Source of the DNA: Trichostrongylus colubriformis
Taxonomy: Eukaryota; Nematoda; Chromadorea; Rhabditida; Trichostrongylidae
Assembly: GCA_963978905.1 (NCBI GenBank)
Contig: OZ022256.1
Location: forward strand, 26,375,426 to 26,439,425
Reading direction: 5' to 3'
Length of the DNA stretch: 64,000 bases
In this document: piece by piece, positions 10,431 to 21,724 of the stretch
Position numbering within the stretch: position 1 is the first letter of the stretch
Layout: each line of letters opens with the position of its first letter
The notes under the pieces: model-generated
What the model was told of the DNA's origin: nothing
Seen by the model: only the letters and a program-made list of their open reading frames with translations
Database searches by the model: none
Position numbers and translations under genes: made by a program

Positions 10431-11935
10431 ACCGCGACGCTTCTCAATTGACACTTCATAAAGATTCCATAATTGTAGCACAGACAGCGACATCTGGCGT
10501 AGCCCTGATCTGAAGGGATTCTGCTTGCTGACGTCGCGCAGCTACAGTTTTTACGAGGTGAGGTACGCTGGTGTTGTAGAATGAGGTTATTCACGATCTA
10601 CCAATTTTCTTCGCATCCATTCAAAGAATTTCATTAACTTGCAGTCCACAACTGAATGCGCAACACCTCATCAAAGGAGACATTCACGGAAACCATTTTT
10701 TGTTCCATCAAGTAATTGTCGAGCACTTGGTCTCGGCGGAAACATGTCAGGTTTCACGTAAAAAGAACCAGGTCCACCAGGGATACATTTCCTCGCAGTC
10801 ACTACTATAGCACTGCTATTTCCAGGCATGCTGATACTGTGGATGGGGTCAAAGAGCTTCTCGGACAAAGCAGCTGGCCAGAGAAAGTCCTAAGCCCATA
10901 TTTTGGGGAGTGAAAATTGGGTAGTATTAGAATAGTAGGCGGAACAAATGAGAAAATTAATAAGAAGATACTCAATTTTCTTGTTTTTTCTGTTTCTCAT
11001 GAGTAAAGGTGCATACACCTTTGCATGAAATAACTGATTTTAGCTCTTTCGAATTCCATAAACTTGTGCATTCTCGTACGCGAGGTGGGAAGGTGGAGAT
11101 CATTCAATCGTGCCCAGAACTAATAAACGGGCCAGAAATATGATAAGCGGCTAGCGTATACATTTAAGCTGTTCAAGCGACGTATGTTCAAAGTACCAGG
11201 TGAAAGTCCTACTTCCTAGTCCCTTGGGGTTAATCAATTCAGCGGCCCTTGTTGCAGTACACTTACACTCAATTGTTTTGCATGAGTAGGTTGTATTCTG
11301 GATTTACTTTCCTGTATTACTGTATTTTTGTTGTATTTGTATTTATATTTTATTTTTATGTATGAATGCATTTTTATGATTGCATTTTCTCTGAGTGTTG
11401 CGGCTTAATTATGGTATCTTTTTGATGTTCTGTTTGACGAAAGGTTTCTTACTCGTTTGCCTCAACAACTTATAAACATAAACATAATGTAAACAATTGG
11501 TCGATGTTGGGAACAGATATATTACAGAATTTTCTTGAGCGATTCCTTTAGGTTTTTGCCCAAGACTTTGTTCAACACACAGGCCACTTGAATTCGGTGC
11601 ATTACGTGAATGCGAAGACATTTGTTGATGTGACTCAAACGGCGTTAATGCTCGCTTGAGGTTGCAGACCAGCGTTGATTGTGCCCATGGGAGAGCAATT
11701 ATCTTCCGATTTACTGTAATCAATCGCATTTCACATTAGGCGCCACACCTTATTTTGATCAGTGATATCCATTCTACGAATAAATCGAAACTTAGGTGGG
11801 TTCATTTTCGGTTGTTTATCTGTTTGTCTGGTGCGACCTATATGGACGGCAAAGCCGTCCTGGTTAATTCAGGCTAATTAGTGTAAGACTTGATGGAAAC
11901 TGCCATACCGTATAATTGATACATGTATCCATATG
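10431..11935. other. Spacer; 106-codon minus ORF at 11409-11729 unassigned
   Basis: The ORF has no recognised motif. AT-rich stretches flank it (11300-11400). No other feature seen. Confidence 0.3.
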
Positions 11936-12030
11936 TGGACCTATCCACTGTAACAATTCCACTCGCAGGAAGTTGTGGTTAGACCTAGGACAAGCATCAA
12001 AACCACAGTCAAACGCAATATTTCCGCTCT
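11936..12030 (+). repeat. Direct repeat E, copy 2 of 2
   Basis: Matches 10337-10430 in order (CAATTCCACTCGCAGGAAGT, GACAAGCATCAAAACC). Confidence 0.65.
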
Positions 12031-13530
12031 CAAACTACACTACTACTAAAGGAATCAGGAAGATAAGCTACTGGTGATGCTACAGTCATCTAATAATAAA
12101 TGAAAGAAGGATTGTTGAAAAAAAAGCCAAGAATAGCGCGTCATACAAGTCCACAGCAGCTTGTCCAAAACCTGTCAAGGAAGCACACTTGGCTTTGAAA
12201 ACCAATTACTCAGGTGGGCGTTCTAGCACATTCTGCATAGTTACTGTGCGGATTCTAAAATTAGGTTGGTGAACGAAATTTGCCCCATTCTTATTCTCTC
12301 TGTCACTGTGATTCGTATGAAGTTTTTCGGTAGTCGCCTACGACGAGTACGAATTCGGAGAAGTGCAAGTGCCTCCGTCGTTTATTTCCAGAACGGTGAA
12401 ACCGCCGACTTGATTATTGTTAAAGTGTTTGTGAGCACTGTGCAAATAAACAAGACCCACATAAGAGGCTTTTTACAACCATCAGAATCACAAGTAGATA
12501 GGTGAAGCAGTCGCCGAAATACTGGTCATGGGATGGCTTCTTCGAGCTTAGTTCGAGATGCCATCCAAAGGAAAGCATAGTAGCAAAGAGAGGGATGCGG
12601 TACAACAGAATTCTCGATATATTCGTATATCGATGAACATTTGCACTTTATTTTATTTGAAACTTTCTCTCTAAAAATTCCACAATCAAAAATTTTCTCT
12701 TCTGAACTGTTGTTTACTTAGGTAGTAAATGGGAGGCAACCCTAATTTCAATACTTTTATCAGAGAAACTTATTCTCCGGAATGTCATATCCGAAAAACT
12801 TTTCAAGTTCTATATCTACGAATAAAAGTGAAAAAATTTTCCTACATTTACTTCAGTTTTAGTTGAATTTTAAGTCGGCTGGATAGGACACAGGTCTAAT
12901 TGGAAGCCCAAGCAGTATCCAGTGGCTTATATTTTTAATTAGGAAAAAATTAGGAAGAATTTGTTTAATCCCATACTTTCTCCCAAACATCCTGTTATGG
13001 GGCTGTCCAACAACTCTCCCGCATCCCAGTTTGTTTTTCCTCAAAAATTCGCCGTTCTCAATCGAGCCACGAATCCAGACCGAAGCTTTTTCACCGCTGA
13101 ACCACTGAAAAACTAGTGGAAAGTTGACAAGAAATCGTGGGGAAGGGCGAGGACTGCACCATCTGTTGATTTTGCTATTTTTCCGTGAGAAAACTCTGGA
13201 TCTTTGTCGTCAACCCGTCTGTCCAGGAATCCTTGCACGTGAGTCTAGACTTCAACATAAACACCTTAAATTTAAAGAAAGTAGAATTGTCACAAGGTGT
13301 TAAGTTGTGGGCTAGAAAAAATTTCTCCTACCAGGAAAAGCTTTCTACTTTCCATGGAACTTCGAAATAAGACCTAGGTGAATCGATAGGGTTCCAAATG
13401 CTGATCATAACTACAAGAGCCAAAATTGAAAAATGTTGCTCGGAGGGAAATGGACGGGATAAAGCTTCCTTGCGATGGCTCGTGGGGGAGCCGCCTTGTC
13501 AGATGTATCGCATCAACGAGGCTGACCGAG
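12031..13530. other. Spacer with no recognised gene
   Basis: ORFs of about 61-79 codons on both strands lack motifs. AT-rich throughout. Nothing further supported. Confidence 0.4.
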
Positions 13531-13534
13531 GGTG

Positions 13535-13570
13535 CAGCGACAGTGGCTCAGTGGTAGCGGTCCCATTTCA
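13535..13570 (+). repeat. tRNA-like 5-prime fragment (A-box-like)
   Basis: GTGGCTCAGTGGTAGCGGTC resembles an internal A-box (TRGCNNAGYNGG) of a Pol III promoter. No matching anticodon arm or B-box follows at tRNA distance, so this is at most a tRNA- or SINE-derived scrap. Confidence 0.3.
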
Positions 13571-13951
13571 AAATTCCATTCTCAAGAAGTAAGAACCTTT
13601 TCCTGGTTAGGTGCGATGTCGACCACACAGTAGAATCCAAAGGGCTCAGTTCGGACGAGCGTGATCACCAACATAATAGGAAGGGATGTTGACCCAGTAA
13701 ATGTCGTTAGCGCTTCTTTTTACTAGAGGAATTATCGTCTCTACCGAAATCTTCTTTGCAAATGCTCAAAAACGTCCTTTTTAGAAGCCGTCTATCCATC
13801 CATTTAGACCTCAATTCAGAGATCCATGGGGATTTGAAACCGTTATTGCTTATAAGAGACTCGAAAGCGCACTTCATGCTTTCTGGGCGTATCTACCGAT
13901 CCATTACAATACCGAGCACCTTTCACTTCCAGCCCCTGATGGTATGTTCAG

Positions 13952-14005
13952 CTTATCAGCTGTTGAGCGATTGACCCTCGACGGGATCGAGTCCCGTCCA
14001 AGACC
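13952..14005 (+). repeat. tRNA-like 3-prime fragment with perfect T-arm
   Basis: ACGGGATCGAGTCCCGT (13981-13997) forms a 5-bp stem with a 7-nt loop and a B-box-like GATCGAGTCCC. It is preceded by TTGAGCGATTGACCCTCG, which would fill the variable and anticodon side. The acceptor stem does not close, so it is not a tRNA gene. The T-arm shares CGAGTCCCGTCC with the tRNA-like sequence at 62179-62249, suggesting one tRNA-derived family. Confidence 0.4.
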
Positions 14006-15650
14006 ATGGCTTTTGCTCGTGACTATTGTCAGCCTCGCATCGCGGGAAGCGGCAGAAAGCAGAGGCTGGTAAAAAACAAAACATGTAAGCATAATTGAAT
14101 GAAATCAAACGAATGGAAATGGAAAAAGCTCTTGTACAATGTTACTCTGTGTTCGAATACTGTAGCAGGTCAGTGTACTACTAATACCTCACGAACCTTT
14201 CCTCAGCTTCTCAAAAGTATATACATATATTCACCATAGCTTATCAATATGACGATTGTACAGAACTTCTTATTTGGCAGCAGTAGGAAGGTATTCTGGT
14301 CTCGAGGAGCTTCAGATTATTTACGTATTTGCGTCGTATTTGTGCAGTTTCAGCCGGTCTACACCTCTCCTCCCCGCCTCCTCAACCGGCTTGACGCCAT
14401 TATTTTTGGAAGTAGCGAAGTAAGAGAGCACGTGTCGTACTACGAGCTTCCAAACGGGGGAGGGTCTCGCGACCTCAAGCTTTTTTCGACACGGTGCTCG
14501 TTCCTTGTAGGAGGTGCTGATAAGAGTAAGATGAAAGGGCTGAGATGAAAGATTTGTACAGGAGGACAGAGAGATGGGACTGGAGACGGTTTGTTATCAA
14601 GACTGGAAGCCGTTGAAAGGGTGTTGTGGGGAAAGGGAGAAAAGCAGTTAATACTGAACGTATAAACGCCCCAGAGTAACGATACATCTCTAAAACCGTA
14701 GTGAAAAAGATAGATGACTCACCCCTACCCGCATCACTAAAAGAGGAGCGTACGGAAGCCTAATTACGAGAGAGGAGCTATAGAGGCTTGCTGCTCTTGC
14801 GAGAAAGAAATGGACCCTTGTTTGCATTTATTGTTGAGTGGCCAAAGGGCTCGATCGAGCGATGTAAAAATGAAGCCGATAGCATTCCAGCGCGAGCCTC
14901 ACTCCACCCACATTCACCCTCCCTAAACCGTTCAAGAAAAGTGGTTGACGGAGGGGAGCAATACATTCGACTATCATTAAGGTTAGGGGCGCAAAGCAAT
15001 TAGTTTTCGTATGGAAGCTCCTTTACCACTGAGAGTAAAAGTTGGGTTAAAACACTTTCACGCAGCACCAAATTTCATAGGAACACTCTAAAAATACCCG
15101 AATGCAGATGATTGTGCACAGAGCCTGGTCAAGGAAGCATTGAATTTCTCCAGACCATGACCTCATTATAAATTGCAATAGGTGGATATTTGTAGAAGTT
15201 CTCAGCTGCTACGCTGCCGCTCTCGCCCTAATCGGAGACTTTTCTCGTGCGCAAATTCCACTGTCTTCCCATCCTCCGCAGCACTTCAGTCGCCTTCATT
15301 CACCACCTCTCAACTCCCGCACACGCACACTCAACCCCGCACATTGTACACCTCACTATCCAGCTTACGGATTCGATAGTACTTCACTTCTTCACTTCAT
15401 CCCATTGTCCTTCTATTCGGGGAAACGACCTTGCCCACTATTTTTTGCTTTTTCTGGCTTTTCCTTTAGATTTTCTCCAAAACTCCTCAATTTCCCTAGT
15501 AACTAGCCACAACGCTCTCTACCATACTATGTACCTCGCCTAACTTAAGGGTATCATGGGCTTTTGCTGTGCTCGAACAAATAGTGCATAGAAATTTAAT
15601 GCCTTTCTTACGAGGAAAAGAGGCAAAGCGAACCAATACATTCATTTATT
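14006..15650. other. Spacer with no recognised gene
   Basis: Several 60-99-codon ORFs lie on both strands. The block 15180-15540 is strongly pyrimidine-rich on the plus strand, which opens two frames. No exon boundary could be supported. Confidence 0.35.
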
Positions 15651-15668
15651 TTGATTTTTTTACAATTG

Positions 15669-15674
15669 TTTATT
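15669..15674 (-). terminator. Possible AATAAA poly(A) signal for the minus-strand exon
   Basis: Reads AATAAA on the minus strand, about 100 bp past the stop codon of the 15771-16001 exon candidate. Confidence 0.3.
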
Positions 15675-15770
15675 GACTAATCCTTCAATCTGAACAAGTC
15701 GATAGGTTAAAGTGTAGGCCATGTATAACATGTATTTGAGATGTACAAATAAGTCTCTGCTCACTCAACG

Positions 15771-16001
15771 CTACAAAAACCCACATTTCGTAGCACTAGT
15801 GGGGGCGTGGCCAAGATTACATCGCTGGAGAGACACCAATGAATAAGTATATAACGTGCCAGGAGATAATTGAAACGTTATGTGAGCATTATTGCGCGAG
15901 GAGGAAGCGCTATTACTCCACTGCGAGTTTCCTTTGAAACCAGTAACGGCACTGGAGAGGGAGGAGGCGTTCAGTGAACTTCCTTCTGAAAGTTGCATCT
16001 C
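15771..16001 (-). CDS. Candidate terminal exon, function unknown
   Basis: The minus-strand frame opens right after a good acceptor (ATTTCTTCTTAG, intron side from 16002 up). It reads E-M-Q-L-S-E-G and runs about 76 codons to a stop at 15771. The product is Ser/Asn-rich with no recognised domain. An AATAAA on the same strand at 15669-15674 fits a last exon. No upstream exon was placed with confidence. The MITE at 16763 would lie in or upstream of its gene. This is a model from splice consensus only, and a chance ORF is a real alternative. Confidence 0.3.
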   Translation of the reverse strand, partial: EMQLSEGSSLNASSLSSAVTGFKGNSQWSNSASSSRNNAHITFQLSPGTLYTYSLVSLQRCNLGHAPTSATKCGFL

Positions 16002-16230
16002 CTAAGAAGAAATTCGCAACTGGTCTGTCGAGACTAAAGAAGTGCTAGGTAGATGAAGCCACCTTCCCTTTCCCTACAGCTGCAGTCTCAGAACACTGAC
16101 CTTCCTGTTAGGTGGTCTGGATGCTTCCTTACCCAATTTGTGGAATACTTGATTCTTCAAGATCTATCAGACAAACAGGCATAAGCAAAAAAATGCATAA
16201 TACTCAGTTTGAGAGCGCTGGACGAGCATA

Positions 16231-16515
16231 ATGGTCCCTTTCACCTTTCGCAGCCTATGCAAAAGTGGGGTAGGATCTGCAGACGGTATCAGAGCCGCAA
16301 AAACCAGAGATAACTGTCCTGAAAATTTGCTGGAGAAGACTGGTATACAGGAAGCTGTCTGCCAGTGGTGTCTGAACCTAGAAGTTACGCAGCTGCTCTG
16401 GGATAACACAACTTTCACAGGTGTCTATGAGAGGTCCACGATGGAGGATGACCTCGTCATGACCCAGATGGAGGGTGGCTCCCTTGCTTCGGACAATGAG
16501 TGGCTAAATAGATAA
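16231..16515 (+). other. Unassigned 94-codon ORF
   Basis: The plus-strand frame has an acidic C-terminal half (MEDDLVMTQMEGG). A minus frame over the same interval is also partly open. No motif and no convincing splice signals were seen, so coding status is unresolved. Confidence 0.2.
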
Positions 16516-16762
16516 TAACATCTCGGCATACTTGTCACCAAACTGAGTGTCCACAACAAAAATTGCAGATGTGTGCCATGTGCAGGAAGACCTTTTACCT
16601 CGCCTTTTCCCACCCCTCTAAAGAAAACCGAATGTCCCTCTATCGAATTACAGAGATCGATCTCAGAATTTGACTGGACATTGCCTTCAAGAATCTAAAA
16701 TACGAAAATCTGTTTCTGAACCACTACATGCCAAGAATTCTGGAGTTATAGGCGCCTGTATA

Positions 16763-17507
16763 CAGGGGGTGCCAAAAAAAAAAGTAATTTTGTCTCCTCC
16801 ACTTTCGACCCCATTTAGCCAAACTACAGTAAATTCTATTGAGGTATTCTCATCCCCAGAATCAAGAGCAGACCTAACTCTATCACTATACTCCGTGGCA
16901 GCCTCCTGCACGAGCAGAAACGGGAGCAAGGAAAGACTGAACAAGATGTATCACCTCAACTGGGCAAAATCCGAAATTTCCTCGCCCCTCTTTCACACCT
17001 TGCTGACGTCCGTTCGATCTGGGTACCTAAGGGGATTCATACCGGATGGTGTTCTTTAACATTGCTTTTTTCCCGGGTTCCCAGCGCCCTTCGTTTCCAA
17101 GAGCCAAAACGTTCCCCTACCACTGAAACCCCTCCGGAGGCGGATTTGAGGCATGAAAATGATACTTTGGATCATAGCAGCCTTGTTCAAGCAGCAGGGG
17201 CTCTGTGACTTCCAAGAACCGAAGGGCCAACCCTCAGGAAGCTTCCCACAAAAGACCTACCACGGAGCTTGGCTCCACTGTTTTTAGCGAATTTTCAAAT
17301 GTAGGTACTCCGAAGCCCGACTGCGCCGAATGAAACCTCCATATTTTTATGAACATGATCGTGAGGAGCCACAGCTTGTTCCTGCTTTCAGAGGAACATT
17401 TCGGAAATGTTTTGCCCCAATACCTTTATCTCTTTCGTTTCCCTACGTTTTGTAAAATTGGCAGATGTGAGCCGTGGGCAAAATTACTTTTTTTTTGGCA
17501 CCCCCTG
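16763..17507 (+). mobile_element. Tc1-type non-autonomous element F, copy 1
   Basis: 745 bp bounded by inverted repeats starting CAGGGGGTGCC, then an A-run of 9-10 and GTAATTTTG (about 29 bp), with TA on each side (16761-16762 and 17508-17509). The terminal sequence and TA target indicate the Tc1/mariner class. The interior has no transposase similarity. Open frames of 129 codons (plus) and 85 codons (minus) begin in or near the terminal repeat and recur in the second copy only because the DNA is near-identical, so I do not call them genes. The inverted partner is at 22831-23574. Confidence 0.85.
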
Positions 17508-17509
17508 TA

Positions 17510-18082
17510 CATGTATGTATGGTGTTATCCATAGAGAACGCAACACGGTTCTCACAGTGTAACTTTTCTTCAGCTGAATGTAACTTCAAGCACTTCTGTG
17601 CAAACTTAACGTAGACCTTCATTTGTCACAGTCAGCAGCTAACATATGATTTGCACTTCGATCGCTGCGATTACTAATCTCAAGCATTTCGACTACATTT
17701 CTGTGGTGAGCAGCTCAGTGCTCTGCGGTGTTCTTATTTTACTTTATATTGCCTTGAAAGCTTTCAGGTATCTTTTATTGTTTTCCTAAGCAAAGTAGAC
17801 AGGGAGCTGTTCAAGCTGTAGACGATGTTCACTGGACAATTTCGGCCCTGCTTAGAGATAAAATAGTACTTTTGGGTCCTGAAATGCATGAAGAACAATG
17901 AGCTATGAAAGCAGGTACTTATATTTCAAAGACACCGCAGTAGGTACTGATATGCCACGCTCTTGAGAATTCTGAATGGCCTGAAAAATGTCGCAGGAAA
18001 TATGAAGCATCCTTTATCAAGATGTACCTGATGGTTTTACTTTCTTTTTTCATAAAAGGGTAAAGGTTAAGGTTTTTGGCGA
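17510..18082. other. Spacer with no recognised gene
   Basis: AT-rich, short frames only. No repeat partner or motif recognised. Confidence 0.45.
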
Positions 18083-18365
18083 TAATCAGTCTCTCCGGTC
18101 GGATGCGTCGGTCATTCTACATAGTTCCATTCGGAATCGTGGTAGCAAGTGCATGAAATTCATCCTATACAGTGACCTGCGGAGGCCAGCCGATGTTCGA
18201 GTCATTGCTTTTCTTTCCAGACGAGTCTGGTGCCAATTCATCTACCTAAAGGGGATGGAAGGCTCAGTTGGCCTTGGCTGGCGTCGATGCAAGACTTGAT
18301 CCCCGCACTATGAGAGTGGGAGTGCGCGTCACCTGACACTACCTCTGCCCCTTTCCTCTCCTTCT
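18083..18365 (+). repeat. Dispersed repeat family A copy
   Basis: Ordered blocks: AGTTCCATTCGGAATCGTGG, GGAGGCCAGCCGATGTTCGA, CCAGACGAGTCTGGTGCCAA, CTTGATCCCCGCACTATGAG and GTGCGCGTCACCTGACACTA. Shared with 24509-24770 and, reversed, with 20625-20850. Confidence 0.7.
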
Positions 18366-18384
18366 TTTTTCATAAACTTCTATT

Positions 18385-18860
18385 TTTTCTATAAAATGCA
18401 TAAATATATTCGATAGAGCTTTTTCTGTGCCATATAACATTGTTATTTGTTTTTTGGATCACTGAGATGTTTAACATTTCCAACACTGCTGGAATATCCA
18501 GCAGGCAAGAATCTGCACTTTCCGCACCTAACCCTCCTCGCTAATAGTCGAGGTTTTAACAAACAGTTTTTTTATCTGAAGGACCTTATACATAAGATTA
18601 TATTGACGATGATGTTTTATTCTCATATGATTCGACATTTTGATTCTGATTTTGCACCTTTAGAGAAAGAGCAGATGTCGAATGTGCAAACTCTTGCCTC
18701 CTGAGTATTACACTTGTGAGCCCTCAAAATAATAAACAGTTGGAGTTTCCAAAAAAACAATAGTAACCGAGGAAGATGCCGTGAAACGGAAAAAAGCTCT
18801 ATCGATTACATCGAAAACCTTTGTAGGAAAACAGAAAAAATGTTGTGAAAGGGAGGAAAA
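18385..18860. repeat. Degenerate foldback related to the 6269-7468 palindrome
   Basis: ATTCGATAGAGCTTTTTCTG near 18408 and its inverted counterpart GAAAAAAGCTCTATCGA near 18789 match the mini-hairpin of the large palindrome. They lie in inverted orientation about 370 bp apart. The intervening DNA is diverged and carries an 85-codon plus ORF without motif. Confidence 0.5.
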
Positions 18861-18904
18861 AAACCGAACAAACTTCTTGTACAACCCAATGTCTACCATT
18901 CTAT

Positions 18905-19475
18905 CACATTTGCAGAGACTAATTAGTGGGGTCGATTTGTCGAGCTTTCGTGCGACCGCCCGCGGTGGATGGCGCGGAGAGCGCAAGCGTCTGGAGTTCC
19001 ACTCAAGATGCAATGGGCTGGTACCGTGAGGGACCTTCGAAGATTGCACCTATTTTCAGCGCGGACAGCTGATTGCTTTTGTTCTTGTGCTTTCTGACAA
19101 CTGACTTTCTGACAACTGTTGAAAGTACTGAAATATTAAAGGTAGTTAAACTGCTACTGTTCTATCTCATTCTACAGTGAGCGATCATAGAAGTTCCTTC
19201 AGGAGCATTAAGAGTTGACTAAACCTATAAAGATAACACAACAAACAACAACAACCTCAAGTACAGTAGAAGCAGTGGTAGCTATGCCTATATTAGCTTT
19301 GAAGGACGATGGAGAGCTCATATTGCATCAAGGGAATTCTAATTAACAACATATTGCTTAAAATAGGTGCAATCTTTAAAGGTCCCTTACTGTACCAGCC
19401 CATTACGTCTTGAGCGCATTTCCAAACGACTCGTACTGACGGCACCGCGAAAGCGACGAGGCAAAGCGAAAATGC
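18905..19475. repeat. Family B inverted pair
   Basis: The plus copy at 18905-19065 (GCAATGGGCTGGTACCGTGA, GGGACCTTCGAAGATTGCAC) and the minus copy at 19360-19475 (AGGTGCAATCTTTAAAGGTC, CTGTACCAGCCCATTACGTC) face each other across about 300 bp. A transcript through them could fold back. Confidence 0.6.
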
Positions 19476-19479
19476 GACC

Positions 19480-20039
19480 AATCGACCACCACACGTGGGT
19501 GTGTGCCCTTAAGAAAGAAAATTCTCTTGCGCGTGTTCAGCGTGCAAGATAGGGACGCCACACTAGTTGAGCCCTAAAGTGATTTCAGCTCAAACAGGCG
19601 TCGGACATCGTGATCGCTCAGGACCTTTCCAATACAATACAGCGCGCACTGCTCTCACCATCAGGTCGCACGCCGGAGGTCGCAGCTCGAGTTTTCTGTC
19701 CTAATGGCAAATGCTCTCAACTAGTTATCATCCGCTATACATAGTCAGTGTGCTTGATGACCTATTTGTAGGTGTCATTGGAAATCGTTTTTTGAGCATA
19801 TGCATAAGTGGATCTGGGATTTTATCATGGCCGCCTTTGATTTGAAGGAAATTCGATCCACTGAGTAAATGGAGATGAAGGCGACATGCTCTCTTACGCC
19901 GTATTCACAGAGAGCCCAGAATTACGCTTGCGCAAATATCCTCATCATAAAAACAGCGAAGCTTTATATTGAGAAAGATTCTTCAGGAAAACCAAACGAC
20001 ATACGTAGCATTAGCATTATATAGTCAATTTTCAAAATG
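19480..20039. other. Spacer with no recognised gene
   Basis: Short frames only. Ends at a long C-run. Confidence 0.4.
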
Positions 20040-20054
20040 CCCCCCCCCCCCCCC
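20040..20054 (+). repeat. C15 mononucleotide run
   Basis: Fifteen uninterrupted C residues. The complementary strand is G15 and could form a G-quadruplex. Other long G/C runs lie at 22119, 28047, 31583, 39029 and 50065. Confidence 0.9.
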
Positions 20055-20055
20055 T

Positions 20056-20153
20056 CCCCCTGGCACGGGTGTATATCACTAGGACAAAACCGTCGCGTGG
20101 CCGTGTTTTGCACGCGACGGTTTTGTCCTAGTGATATACACCCCCCCTGGCAC
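20056..20153. mobile_element. Perfect 32-bp hairpin flanked by 11-bp direct repeats
   Basis: Arms at 20068-20099 and 20111-20142 are exact inverted repeats (GGTGTATATCACTAGGACAA... and complement) with an 11-nt loop. The hairpin sits between direct repeats CCCCCTGGCAC at 20056-20066 and 20143-20153. Direct repeats of this size around a terminally inverted insert look like a target-site duplication, so this may be a miniature transposon. A template-switch duplication at the C-run is the alternative. Confidence 0.65.
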
Positions 20154-20624
20154 AACGACGGGGCTTTTGACAAGGTGAGAGTCCACCTTGTCTTTAGCCA
20201 TTTTTCACGTGTTATCCATTTGCTGAGAGGTGCTCTAGAATATGAAGCAGCTGCCATTAATGAATTCCTTTTTGGGAAGGTACCATGCGTCCTACTAAGA
20301 ATAACATGACATTTGAATGCTACATCTTGATTTTCGGAATGAATTTGGAGGACAGTTAATTGTTTTCATTGTTATAGGGGTTTATAACCGGCCTCTGGTA
20401 GCACTTCATAAAATCTGACGGCTAATTCAGATGTACAATGATCCTAGATTTGATCATTGAACTATGCCAATTGAAGCAGTACCTTTTTACGACGACACTT
20501 TCTACCAAAGAAATATTCTTATTTATTAATATTGTATAGCGATATAGTTTTTATGACTCAATAATCTTCACTGACGAGCGAAGGTGGTGTAGAGAGAGAT
20601 GGGGCGCACTGTCATTCTAATGGT
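20154..20624. other. Spacer with no recognised gene
   Basis: AT-rich, short frames only. Confidence 0.45.
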
Positions 20625-20850
20625 GTGGGGATCAAATCCATGAGAAATGAATCGTGCTGTAGCTCCTTGACGGCAGCGTCCATATCAGTGCCTATTAAGA
20701 CCATCCAGGCCTTCCATTCCTTCCAGGTGATGAGTCATATCACACTCGATTGTGAAGATAAATGCATTGACTATTATCGGCTTGCCCCTATGTTGAGGCT
20801 AAATCGCATTCACCTGCCATCACGATTCCGAATGGAACTGGAATACGCAA
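20625..20850 (-). repeat. Dispersed repeat family A, reverse copy
   Basis: On the minus strand it contains AGTTCCATTCGGAATCGTGA, TGGCAGGTGAATGCG and a distal TTTGATCCCC block in the family order. It is shorter than the 18083 copy. Confidence 0.65.
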
Positions 20851-21711
20851 CGCGTCTCAGAAGAGGTTGACTTTAGCCTTTATTCTCTCTCTATCATCTG
20901 GGGCGTAAAGGTAATTACGTAAATTTTAACTCGTTGCATTATAGAGCTCCATTTTCTGAGCCCTGCATATGTCCATTAAAAGCAACATTCACGATAAACT
21001 TCGTCGGTCATCGTGCTCATGAATTTTCCAAAGATTTTGAAGAGCCAAAGGGTGTAGAAAGTGAAGGAAACCCTCACAACCACAATAATAGGGCCTTTCC
21101 GATTTTCGGTTGTGACGGGATCATAGCACAAAAGTAGACCTTTGCAAAGCTTCTACTTTATGTTATCACCTAAATTTCAGCGAAAGTACTTTTATCTTTA
21201 CCTTTATAAGACAGCGTTAGAAATAATGCAGCAACCAACGAAACAAACAACAATACAAACTCGAGAGAGAGAGACCTGAACATTAACAATGGATAAAGTA
21301 GAACAGTGCTGCGACAACTATGCTTGGAGAACTTGTTTTGCAACCATTTTCACCTATTATACCATTACTTGTACTGCCAGAATAACGTCAATCCCATCTA
21401 TTCACGATCGATGACAAGCCTTTTGCCAAACTTTCTGCTAAAGGCACAATGGCGGGTGTCGGCCATTTCGAAGCTGTGAATGTCATCTTTTATAGAGTTT
21501 GTGTACGTGCTTATTACGTATCCTAGCGCCCCGATGAAAATGAGCTCTTATCAGTTTCGAGAGGGGCTACCTGCTCATGGATGGAGCCAGTATAGTCACA
21601 TTATCGTGAAGTGTGTCTTCGAGGTTATTACTCAGTGAAACATCATCTACGTGACCGCTCTTCTTCAGTAAAAATTGCGAAAAAAAGTTGGGAACAACTT
21701 CAAATTTTCAG
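20851..21711. other. Spacer upstream of the 21725 gene model
   Basis: Short frames and a short GA repeat near 21260-21275. It ends in a good acceptor, CAAATTTTCAG, at 21701-21711 that could serve cis- or trans-splicing of the next gene. Confidence 0.35.
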
Positions 21712-21724
21712 AGTATATATTACA

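Noticed and set aside
16670..17059. 129-codon ORF conserved at 23279-23614
   Set aside because: Both lie within or across near-identical copies of a TIR element; conservation is explained by recent DNA duplication and the frame starts outside or inside the terminal repeat.
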